From assembly GCA_025769875.1 (NCBI GenBank), contig JAGFNK010000081.1, positions 62,001 to 126,000 of the forward strand: a stretch of 64,000 bases of DNA, written 5' to 3'. The stretch is from Russula earlei (lineage: Eukaryota > Basidiomycota > Agaricomycetes > Russulales > Russulaceae). Positions 32,820 to 42,799 of this stretch are shown here, in pieces (positions within the stretch are counted from its first letter, which is position 1; each line of letters begins with the position of its first letter). Position numbers and translations under genes: made by a program. The notes under the pieces were generated by a model, which was given only the letters and a program-made list of their open reading frames with translations, had not been told where the DNA came from and did no database searches.

Positions 32820-35800
32820 TTAAGACAGCGGCGATAACTGACTGGGTGGGAAGTGCAGGATAACAGTGCGACCTCGTAAACATAGTACTAGACTAGACTT
32901 GTATGAATCTTGATGTTCTGGCCTGCAAGACACCGGGACCCAACAGAGTCTTGTGGTATGAGTGCCATGAGATTTAAAGACCCACCCATCAATACTGCAA
33001 TACAAACCATGGATCGCAATGGCACGGACTGATGTCCAATCGCTCTCGAGGGTCTGGATGGCGGCACCAGTACTAGTGTCCCATATCCAGACTGTGCGAT
33101 CCTCCGACCCAGAGACAATCCAGGTGCCATCTGGCGAAAACGCGACGGCGAAGACCTCATCTTTGTGGCCCTCGAGGGTCTTGACGGTGGCGCCAGTACT
33201 CGTGTCCCAGATCCGGACTGTGCGATCCGAAGACCCAGAGACAATCCAAGTGCCGTCTGGCGAAAACGCGACGGCTGTGACCCAACGTTTGTGGCCCTCG
33301 AGGGTCTTGACGGTGGCGCCAGTACTCGTGTCCCAGATCCGGACTGTGCGGTCGTGTGACCCAGAGACAATCCGGGTGCCGTCTGGCGAAAACGCGACGG
33401 CTGTGACCCAACGTTTGTGGCCCTCGAGGGTCTTGACGGTGGCGCCAGTACTCGTGTCCCAGATCCGGACTGTGTCATCCGAAGACCCAGAGACAATCCG
33501 GGTGCCGTCTGGCGAAAACGCGACGGCGAAGACCGAATCTTTGAGGCCCTCGAGGGTCTTGACGGTGGCGCCAGTACTCGTGTCCCAGATCCGGACTGTG
33601 CGATCCGAAGACCCAGAGACAATCCAGGTGCCATCTGGCGAAAACGCGACGGCTGTGGCCCAATCTTCGTGGCCCTCGAGGGTCTTGACGGTGGCGCCAG
33701 TCCTCGTGTCCCAGATTCGGACTGTGCGATCCTGTGACCCAGAGACAATCCGGGTGCCGTCTGGCGAAAATGCGACGGCGAAGACCGAATTTTTGTGGCC
33801 CTCGAGGGTCTTGACGGTGGCGCCAGTACTCGTGTCCCAGATCCGGACTGTGCGATCGTATGACCCAGAGACAATCCGGGTGGCGTCCGGCGAAAACGCG
33901 ACGGCGAAGACCGGATCTTTGTGGCCCTCGAGGGTCTTGACGGTGGCGCCAGTACTCGTGTCCCAGATCCGAACGGTGCGATCCTGTGACCCAGAGATAA
34001 TCCGGGTGCCGTCTGGCGAAAACGCGACGGCTGTGACCGGATTGTCGTGGTCATCGAGGGTCTTGACGGTGGCGCCAGTACTCGTGTCCCAGATCCGGAC
34101 TGTGCGATCCCAAGAGCCAGAGACAATCCGGGTGCCGTCTGGCGAAAACGCGACGGCGAAGACCTCATCTTTGTGGACCTCGAGGGTCTTGACGGTGGCG
34201 CTAGTACTCGTGTCCCAGATCCGGACTGTGCGGTCGTGTGATCCAGAGACAATCCGGGTGCCGTCTGGCGAAAACGCGACGGCTGTGACCCAACGTTTGT
34301 GGCCCTCGAGGGTCTTGACGGTGGCGCCAGTACTCGTGTCCCAGATCCGGACTGTGCGATCCTGTGACCCAGAGATAATCCGAGTGCCGTCTGGCGAAAA
34401 CGCGACGGCTGTGACCGAATTTTTGTGGCCCTCGAGAATCTTGACGGTGGCGCCAGTACTCGTGTCCCAGATCCGGATTGTGTCATCCGAAGACCCAGAG
34501 ACAATCCGGGTGCCGTCTGGCGAAAACGCGACGGCTGTGACCGCATCTTTGTGACCCTCCATCGCTCTCAGCGCCTCATTCCATGATTGTTCCATCCCAT
34601 TCAAGACCGTAACAGATTCCTCCAAGTCTCCGCGGAAGTGTGCACGGATCCTGGATAACAGTGGGGCGAATGGAAGGGCAGAGTGGTAGACATGCAGAGC
34701 TGCAATGCTGATAGGATCAAAGAACTCAAGCGTAAACCGTTCAAGATCATACAGCATGTCAACGATGCCAACTGGAAGCCTGACGTCGGCCAACATCTAT
34801 AATCATGTGATGAACGATCCGCACCAAAATCAAGACAACTCACTGATAATCTTTGTCGAGCAAGTTGCAGTGCCGGAATTGCCACATCTAGCGAGTCCAT
34901 CAGACTCAGAGCCTCAACCCAATACAGACTGTGATCGAAACAGAATGTTTTCAACACATCAAACAGCTCGTCCGATGGTGGCGAATTTGCCAAATGATCC
35001 GCCCAATGACGGCAGGCGTATTGCATCGCAAGCGGAATGTTTTCTTCGATTCTTTTTGACATATCTCCAATTTCGTTGTTCAACTTTGAATAGTCTCCGA
35101 TCTGGCACATATCCCGGTGAAGCCTGTTTAGTTTCTTCAGACAATCGATGGCGAGATAGCCGTGGTGCAGTGAGGGATTAATTCGATATTCAGGCTCTTT
35201 GCAGCGGTTCGGATCGACGACAAAATTGGGGAAGGATGCATGCATCACTTGGACAGCCCCAGGATCCGAAGGGATAATGATTATTGAACGCAGGCGCTGG
35301 AGAATGTTTGCGATAGGAATATCTTTGCTTGGATCGTCGCAGAGCAATGATGATATCGAACGTGCAGAGAGAGGGTCACAGAGTACGACAATGCAACCGA
35401 GAACCCTTCGCAGGCGACCCAGTGTGTCTGGATGGGATGATGGTGATGGAAATGCATTATGCAAGACAGTGAGGTACAACTGGTCTAGATGGTGATAAGG
35501 AGATTGATTCGACTGCCCAGGGATTTGTGTGGTAGAGACCAGGTCACGGAGCTGTCCCCACGGGTTCAAGACACCAGGATCATCGATAAATCGAACTGCG
35601 GTGGCAGCAAAGATAAACAATCCACCTGACAGTTCGACAAGTGTGCGGACATCGCCCTGAGTGAACCAATCCCGACCCTGGAGGCCATCATCGCGAGACC
35701 CAACATGAGTAAGTTCATGCTTCAAGAAGACTTCGATGTCACGGTCTACAGACAGTTTTGGAATCTCGTGATGGAACAGCGCATGTGTATGTGACTGGAG

Positions 35801-37398
35801 ATGAGGCGGGAGGGAGGGCACGTGCAGTTTAGGCTCGGGTCGACTTGTGAGGAAAATGGAGAACGGAAGGCGTTCAATGTGGGCCGAAAGCACCGATACG
35901 ACGAACGAGGTCGCGTCATCATCTTTGCACTCATCGAAGGCATCTAACACGATGACAGCCGGTGATGGAAATGCTTGCCTGGTATTGATGGACTTTTCGA
36001 TCGGTTCGATGATGAGCTTGAGCAGTTGGTTTGATGGATCAGAATACCAGATGTCCGTATTAGCTTTGAATGCCTCTTGCATGAAACGCGCGAGTGGTTT
36101 GTGGAACGTTGTGCCCAGTTGATGAGCAATTGAGCTGAATACAAGCTTTGGATTGTTTCGCTCGCTATCGTTATTTGAGAAGAAGAAACTCGCAGCAAGC
36201 CAACCGTTCCCGTCACAATACTCGGCAACGCTCTGTGCGATGGTGGACTTGCCGGTACCGGCCACACCAGACAACCAGAAGATGCGGCGCTTGTTGGGGT
36301 TGACGTGAATAGGATCAACCGGAGCAGTGACGGGGCGTTGTTTTTGTATAGCCTCGGTCGAGTCATTGATCCATTGATAGACGGTGGCCAACAGATCCTC
36401 GCGTGTGTGTTTGAAACACGCATGCCTCTTTCTTTCATCAAGACAATTAAAGCGTGCCTTGTGAGCTCGAGGAAAGTTGGAAAGATCATCGTGAACTAAA
36501 TCCAAGGTTGAATAATTTTCAGCGTGCTGCCACAGTTTTCTCACCTCGGTCATCATGGAGTGCTTGCTGGGTGACCTATCAGTCGAAGATATCCGATCGG
36601 TCATGATGAGATAAACGTACCACCTCCTCCCGAACAACGCGCTGAGTTTCCTGATTCTCCTCGTGAACCTCGCGCCGAATTTCCTGAGAAATTCAGATGA
36701 ACGAGACACAGCTGGCTTTTCGGAGAATAACGCACAATGCCTTGAATTTGGAGGCTCACGACCCCTTCGGCCTAGACTCGCGAAGATATCAGAACGGTTC
36801 AAGCCGTATGACCGAGAAGGAGGAAACTTGCAAGAAAGTCTTCGATGAGGCCCGTGATCGCTTTTATCTGGCCCTGAATGGAGGCCGCATCTTTCCTACT
36901 ACGGAAAAATCGGCTCAACCTTCCATGCGACGCGATCGTTTGCAGGTCATCCATGATGGCTTCGAGAGACCTGAATCGGGATCAGGATCAGCTCGCCACG
37001 ATTTGAGAGAGGCAGAAGAATGACTACTTGGAAAATCTGGTGACGAAATCGACGACAGATTCCGGGATATCTTGTTTGCCTTTGAGCGGCCTGAAAACGG
37101 ATTGTTCCAGGGTGTTCACGCGGCCGATCAGCTCGTTGATGTCGTTGATGTTGTTGGTCGTGGTCTGGGGTATGACGGTATCAGATCATTTCTCGGTTGT
37201 CGGAGTGGCATAAATTACCTGGACGATGTCAACGACTTGAAGTAGTCCACCCAGGGTACCTTTTATGATAGGTCCTGCTGGAGGAGGAATCGCATCTGCG
37301 GTCTCCTTGAGGACGGAGAGCGAGACGGTTAATCCGGCGACGGCAGTTGAGCGAACATTTTCTGCCCTCCTTTTTCCTGCACGTTTAGAGGTCGGCAT
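32820..37398 (-). CDS. NACHT-WD40 STAND NTPase (fungal NLR-like)
   Basis: Family role: nucleotide-driven signalling ATPase used in non-self recognition or programmed cell death. Supported exons are 37,398-37,219, 37,164-37,028, 36,970-36,828, 36,771-34,844 (may hold further introns) and 34,796-32,820. Introns are 54, 57, 56 and 47 bp with GT-AG ends and consistent phase. The N-terminal region is helical (LTVSLSVLKETADAIPPPAG), similar to the domain in front of NACHT in basidiomycete paralogues. The P-loop is GVAGTGKSTIAQS and Walker B is VIVLDAFDEC. Twelve 42-residue WD40 repeats (34,559-33,045) are almost identical and vary mainly at the positions after GHK and around SGS-x-D. The protein ends with the family-typical region after the blades. 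It appears intact and is the best host gene in the window. Confidence 0.88.
33045..34559 (-). repeat. Twelve 126 bp WD40-coding repeats
   Basis: Consecutive 126 bp units of very high identity, each coding VAFSPDGTRIVSGS and RTVRIWDTSTGATVKTLEGH. Because all units share the same bias, other frames are also stop-free over the array and give long antisense and overlapping frames that are not genes. Confidence 0.95.
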
Positions 37399-37905
37399 GG
37401 GATGTTATAGTGGTAGTTGGGATGTTGCAAGGACAGGGATACTCGGATATCCGATAAGTCGGCGATACCCGAGCCAGATAACACAACCTATTTATTGTCG
37501 TTTTCAGATAACGTGACGCGCCGGAAATTTCCGAAAAGAAAAGGGTTGGTAGAAAGAACTTGATGTATCTCGCCGAATTCTACGCAAAAAATCATAAAAA
37601 ATAGCCCATTGGAACCGGAATGAAAACTGGCTTCTAAATGGAGGGTACCGAGAATGAAAAATAGAAATGTCGGAGATGTCAAAATTAGTATGTGGTGTGG
37701 TGTGTCCAGGGACGCGCGGGTGAGTAAGTAAGAGTGAAACAATTGGACCAAGGAAGTGAGCATTGACCAGGGACCTAGATGAGTCGAAACAAGGACCACT
37801 AGGCGCAACTCCGAGGAAATGGGTCGAGGGTCCATCCAAAGAGGGCTTTCGAGACGCGGGCAGTCAGATTAGGAGAGGACACAATACACACAGATCGCAT
37901 TTTTC

Positions 37906-38180
37906 ATGCTAGGTATTTATACTAAAAGGAATCGTCAAGATTCTGGAAGAGAAGTGGGGAGAAGAGGCAAAAGAGACATGGGACGAGACATGTATGGGAT
38001 TCTTCTATTCCAGAGAGTAACTAAACAGTTTATATACAGGAGGGAGGAGAGAGGAAATAGGGAAACATGTGTAGTGACATCAGTAAGAGACTAAACGAGA
38101 TGTGGCAAGACTGCATGAAAGGCATTTGGCACGCGTGATTCCGTAGCCAACCGATTGCCTACCTTACACCTCCCAGGGGC
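37906..38180. other. Internal non-coding part of TIR element copy 3
   Basis: Purine-rich sequence with TTTATATACAGGAGGGAGG at about 38,030. No frame of note. Confidence 0.3.
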
Positions 38181-38249
38181 TTGAAAATTTGACCATCCTC
38201 GGTCAAAGCGTCTTGAGCAAGTCTTTGACCTTGCGTGCGCGTGGTCTCG

Positions 38250-39723
38250 TCATCGCAAAGGGGGTGGGCATTGCAGCAAGGCAGGATGGGGCGGGGGCGT
38301 GCTTGCGGTGTGTGCATCATGTCGAATGTGTCGTCTGAGTCGTTGTGTCCTGGAATGCGGGCGCGGTGTGGCAAAGCAGGAGGGGGCGTGGCGTGGTTGC
38401 GGCGTGTCATATGTGTCGTCGCGACATGGTGCTGCTGGTGTCGTCCAAGTTGTTGCCATTGCCGTTGTTTTTGCTGCTGCTGTTGTTGTTGCGGAGGCAA
38501 GCGGCGAGCCAGCTTGTGTGACTGTCGCGCTGACGTCTTCCGGCCGTGGCGTCAAGGTCTTCTCCATAGCAGGTGGCGGTGGGACGTGAGGACGATAGTG
38601 CGCAAGTGGGAGACGAGACAAGAGGGGGCGGACGGCGCGGTTCGCCTTGCAAACGCTTGCCGTAGTCGTTGAGCTAGAGTGTGTGGGGTCAGCGTCCAAA
38701 AACCGAAAACAAGATGTGAAGGGTCTCTGGTAATCATCCCGCAGCCACGGTGACAAGGTCTTCGCCACTGCAGGTGATGGCAGCATGCGGGGGTGAGGGT
38801 GTACGTGTGGGCGGGGATGCAATGGAAGGGGAGGCGTGGTGCAATGTGGTGCTTGCGTCGACGGCTTCTCCTGTGGCGATGTCATGATGATGGCCGTTGA
38901 TCTTTCTGCAGGGCGGCGTTGCTGAGCTTGGGTTCGAGGCCTTCTTGAACTTCTTGGGCGATGCTGGTGGCATGAGGCGACGGCAGTGCGTCATTGCTGG
39001 TGTCGTGCGTGACTGAAACTTTAGCGCTAGGCATGACATCGACTGAGATTGAGGATGAAACCAAGAGGGCGACGGACTGAGCTGAGGCGACGGCGGCAGA
39101 TAACACTAGAGCTGGGGCGGCGACAGGAGACGTTGGGGCAGTGGTGGCACCTGGTGATTGAAGTGATACGGCAGGCCAGGCTGAGGCAGCGGACAGGGCA
39201 GAGACGGCGGTGGTGGAAACTAAGATAGCTGGCAATATGGATGCCACGGTGGATGGGGCATGTACAGCAACAAGGAAGACGGCTGGCGATGACACTACTG
39301 AGGTGGCAGCGGGCGGTGCTGTACTGACGATGGCGGGCAAGGCTAAGACGGAGGCTGCTGATGATATTGGGACTGAGGTGGTGGCGACGGATGCGGATGA
39401 GTGTGGGGCGGTGGCGACTGAATTGCATGCGATGGTGTGTGAGCGCGGGGGTGAAGCAGCGGCTGTGACAATCGTGGCGAAGCAGGGACGGAGTCAGGCA
39501 GGACTGAAGGTGCGGGGGCGATGGCTTGCATGGCAGAGATGGCGAAAGGGGCGGCAGGGATGACGGGAGCAGGAGTGGGCGATGTGGAGGTGATGGGGGG
39601 CGAATGGTATGTGAAGTCTGATCGCGAGTCGTCTTCATCGCGAGCCCACATTTGAGCCACAATTTGCTGCACTTCGAGGGAGACCTTTTGGCTTCTTGCC
39701 ATCAGAGAGGAAGCAGGGAACAA
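38250..39723 (-). pseudogene. Gag-like Ala/Ser/Pro-rich frame in TIR element copy 3
   Basis: The first segment (39,723-39,343) has EVQQIVAQMWARDEDDSRSD and then turns low-complexity. The reading continues in other frames at 39,340-38,882 and 38,885-38,250. Shared landmarks with the frame in copy 2 are the acidic DEDD hinge followed by Tyr-Pro-rich sequence, a QEGLEPKLS-type motif after the Ala/Ser run and LPSPAVAKTL near the end. At least two frame changes make it a pseudogene. Confidence 0.5.
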
Positions 39724-39964
39724 AGCGCTAGATGCCTACATCATTCCCACAACTGTGACTGTGCCTACCCGACATGGGCATGTCCGAAATTCAATGGATC
39801 TGTTCTCGGAACAGAATGTTTAGAAAGTACATTTTATTCCGGTTCGAATGGGCTATGATTTATGATTTTTTGCTTAGAATTCGGCGAGATACATCAAGTT
39901 CTTTCTACCAACCCTTTTCTTTTCGGAAATTTCCGGCGCATCACGTTATCTGAAAACGACAATA

Positions 39965-40400
39965 AAGAAATCTATCCATGTGGATTTGATTCATTGATGA
40001 TACCTTGTATGCATACAAAAAGCAATAAACGACGATTACAACAAAGAGAGCTAACACTGAGACGAGAAACAAATACCACAAGAGTAAAGGGCTCTCTACC
40101 CCCAGGGCGGACAAAAATAAACAACTTACAGGACCGTAGTAATGGTAGTCGTTCAAAAGGCCCAAAGCAAAGCAACGAAGCAGATACCACACAGCAAGCA
40201 GCACGATATGCCTAGGTGACACAGAGGGACAAGGGCAGAGTGATACAATAAGGGCGTGGATGGAACAAACATTTTATGAGCCGGATTGTTGCAAAGATGT
40301 GGCTGGCTGATGCGTGAGCCCAGAGGTCCTGGTCCTACCATCAGATATCGTGGACTTAAACGATCCGGATCCATAGGAAGACCCACCATGTGTAACCGGG
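39965..40400. other. 3' flank of the Zn2Cys6 gene
   Basis: No supported gene. A hydrophobic minus-strand frame (39,941-40,222) overlaps the TIR end and has no family resemblance, so I treat it as chance. Confidence 0.35.
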
Positions 40401-40790
40401 TCAAGCGTGAAGTCCTTCTGCAGGCTGTTGCAAGTTCTGATACGTATTCATGCCATTTCCGATCATGTTCATGTGATCTTGAATCACCTCTTCTGCCGGC
40501 CAAAAGAACCTGCGAGTGTTAAATGTCAACCCAAGTCTGGTCGAGATGATGTAAAGACAAGCGTTTGCTGACCCTGGCATCATCATATTCTGCCACCAGG
40601 TCGGGTTTTGAATCGCTTGCATAGTCGCGAGCAAGTCATCGTTCCCAGGCGTGGTGATCGTGTCAAACGTGAAGTCCATCAGGTCAGGTTGGCCTGCGAC
40701 ACCAAACATGAAATTTGGTGGCTGTTCCAGGACGTAGTTTCCTGGTCCTTCTGTCGAAACTGCATTCGTGAAATTGGGCGCATCAGCAAA
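40401..40790 (-). pseudogene. Zn2Cys6 regulator, C-terminal piece
   Basis: Minus strand: QPPNFMFGVAGQPDLMDFTF and LATMQAIQNPTWWQNMMMPG are the usual C-terminal tail of Agaricomycete Zn2Cys6 regulators. An intron starting GTCAGC after MMMPG and ending CACTCGCAG leads to FFWPAEEVIQDHM and a stop at 40,401. It belongs to the same gene as the pieces at 42,800-45,352, 48,200-48,674 and 53,531-54,461. Confidence 0.7.
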
Positions 40791-40828
40791 CCACAAAAAA
40801 AATTCCCGGGTTTTCATTGGTTTCCGCT

Positions 40829-40873
40829 GGTTTCCCAGTTTCTGGAAACCAAAAACCCAGAAACTGGGAAACC
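40829..40873. other. Perfect 17 bp hairpin
   Basis: GGTTTCCCAGTTTCTGG at 40,829-40,845 is exactly complementary to CCAGAAACTGGGAAACC at 40,857-40,873, with an 11 base loop. The same words recur at 41,820-41,860, so it may be part of the ends of a small inserted element. Confidence 0.75.
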
Positions 40874-41217
40874 TGGTAGACATCATGAAGCACACTGGAA
40901 AACAATTCAAGTTTTCTATGGTCACATCAACCGTCTGAGTGAGCAATGCTGGCACCTTGCACTGGAATGTGCAGACAACGATGGTGATGATGAATCCCTT
41001 CATTGTGCTGATGCCTCAATGATATATGCATTCCATGCTGATCTGTATATACCTGAGAGTCCCCTCAAGGCTTAGATCCGTACCAGCTCGAATTGACTTC
41101 CAATTACAAGTAGAAATGATGTATACCCTATTTCTGACCATTTTCAGTGATTTTTTTCCTACTATACTATAGTTTTACCAGTTTCCATACTTTCGACAGG
41201 TTTCTGTTAGTTTCTTA

Positions 41218-41769
41218 GGCCCCTTTTACCAACCGAGAATTCTTGAATCTTGAACTTGAACTTGGATTTTGGGATTTTCCGGGAGTGACAGGAATGACAG
41301 GTGTGATGTAAGTGACATAATAAACTAATATGAGTCCATTTCAAATATGAGTTATTTTCCGGTGTGATTTGCTGGGTTTACATGTGATATGTAAAATATT
41401 TTTTCTAACCCTTCCTTCCACTCCTTCCAAGTGGGGTATTGCAAGCATGTCATAAGGCAGAATATGTGTCACCAATGTGTGGGTGCACATCTTTGTGCAA
41501 AATTTGTATGTGCAGCTCTGGTGAAAATGGGGCTGCAAGCACCCAGATGTTGAGCTCGAGTTGGACTGCTCGACCCCGAGTTTGACGCTGACACATCATG
41601 TGTAACCCCAAATATGTGAGTATGCAAATGACAACAAAAACAAATGCATATTAATTTATTATATACATCATATCACTTAGATCACTCCTGTCACTCCTGT
41701 CACTCCCGGAAAATCCCGAAATCCAAGTTCAAGTTCAAGATTCAAGAATTCTCGGTTGGTAAAAGGGGC
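41218..41769. mobile_element. Harbinger-type MITE (552 bp)
   Basis: The TIRs start GGCCCCTTTTACCAACCGAG and continue GAATTCTTGAATCTTG. TTA is duplicated at 41,215-41,217 and 41,770-41,772. The ends are closely related to the full element at 16,725-20,119, so that family could have mobilised it. No coding capacity. Confidence 0.92.
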
Positions 41770-41895
41770 CTTAGGTTTCCATGAAAGATACTCTCAGGTT
41801 GTTTCCGGGAAACCAGACATGGGTTTCCCAGTCTCCCAGTTTCCTGGTTTCCACTGGTTTTTTTCAGTTTCCTGAGGTGAGAAACCGACAGAAAC

Positions 41896-42779
41896 TGTCA
41901 CGGTAACTAGCTGTGTCAGTTCACAAGCAGAAAGCAAGTCGATAATAGAGAGGTGTTCAAGAAACGGGCTGGTTCCCGTGTATAATGAGTAAGGATCCCT
42001 GCAGCGGTCGAAGTGTTTTGTGCTAAACAGGTTATGGCCAATAGACCCTTCCTAGTACGACTCGGTCCGTTGAGAAGCTAGGGTAAGTTTGTAATGGAAT
42101 AGACTAGGGCTGGTTCCACTAGCTATATGCGTTCAAGTCCGTCGGGGACCTTGAACAACGCAGAGAGAGTAGAGGAAGGTAGGTCTTAAAGGAGGAGAGC
42201 TCTTCTCAGGAGAGTGAAGAGAGACTCTTAGGGAAGGAAGGGAAAGGCAAAGAGTAGATGGTGGATGGTGTGTTGAGAGTTGATGAAATGGAGAGGTAGT
42301 TGTGGGTTAAGTTTGTGAGAGTGAAGTGGGTTGCAGGCGAATATGTTTGGACAAGAGTAGGTTGGATTCTACAAGAGACCAAGCTTAGGGCTTTGGTCAC
42401 AAAGTACTGAGCTTATATATACAGGAGAAGCGCAGCAATAGCTGCGCTTTGACTGTGCTACTAGTATAGTAGGAGTCATAATAAGTAGGAGTCATAGGAA
42501 TGAGGCCATGAATGAGTCAAAACCAAGTAACTGTGCTGCACAGTAGGTGTGCAGCATTGCACAGTCGAAACTAAGAAGTGAATATAAACGGAAAGAGAAC
42601 CAAACAAAGGGAAAGTAACAGCAATCCAGTGTTACCTGGACATGTGTGGATCACATGATAGGACAGAAGGGATCACAAGACATAAGAGATCACAAGACCA
42701 GTTAAGTAAAGGGACATACGAAAGCAAGCAGTTCATAGTAAAAGGTAAGAAGTAAATGTAAAAGGAAAATGGTGTAACA
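41896..42779 (-). mobile_element. Solo LTR, family C (884 bp)
   Basis: Minus-strand orientation: begins TGTTACACCATTTTCC and ends TTACCGTGACA. Flanked by the 5 bp duplicate GAAAC (41,891-41,895 and 42,780-42,784). A TATA-like CTGTATATATAAGC on the minus strand near 42,420 sets the orientation. It is inserted in the disrupted region of the Zn2Cys6 gene. Confidence 0.92.
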
Positions 42780-42799
42780 GAAACTAAGATCCATCTTTA

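Larger units (their letters stand above)
37495..39964 (-). mobile_element. TIR element of the TA-duplicating family, copy 3
   Basis: TIRs of about 130 bp begin TTGTCGTTTTCAGATAACGT at both ends. TA flanks at 37,493-37,494 and 39,965-39,966. The first 13 bases match the TTGCCATTTTCAG end of copies 1 and 2, but the inner TIR differs, so it is another subfamily. The cargo is a gag-like Ala/Ser/Pro-rich frame on the minus strand, related to that at 1,821-3,548. Confidence 0.83.

Noticed and set aside
39941..40222. Hydrophobic minus-strand frame resembling a membrane protein
   Set aside because: It overlaps the end of a TIR element, has no homologue in the other copies and no family resemblance.
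41985..42160. Possible tRNA or other structured RNA (TTCAAGTCCGTCGGGGACC)
   Set aside because: No cloverleaf can be drawn and the stretch is inside a solo LTR.
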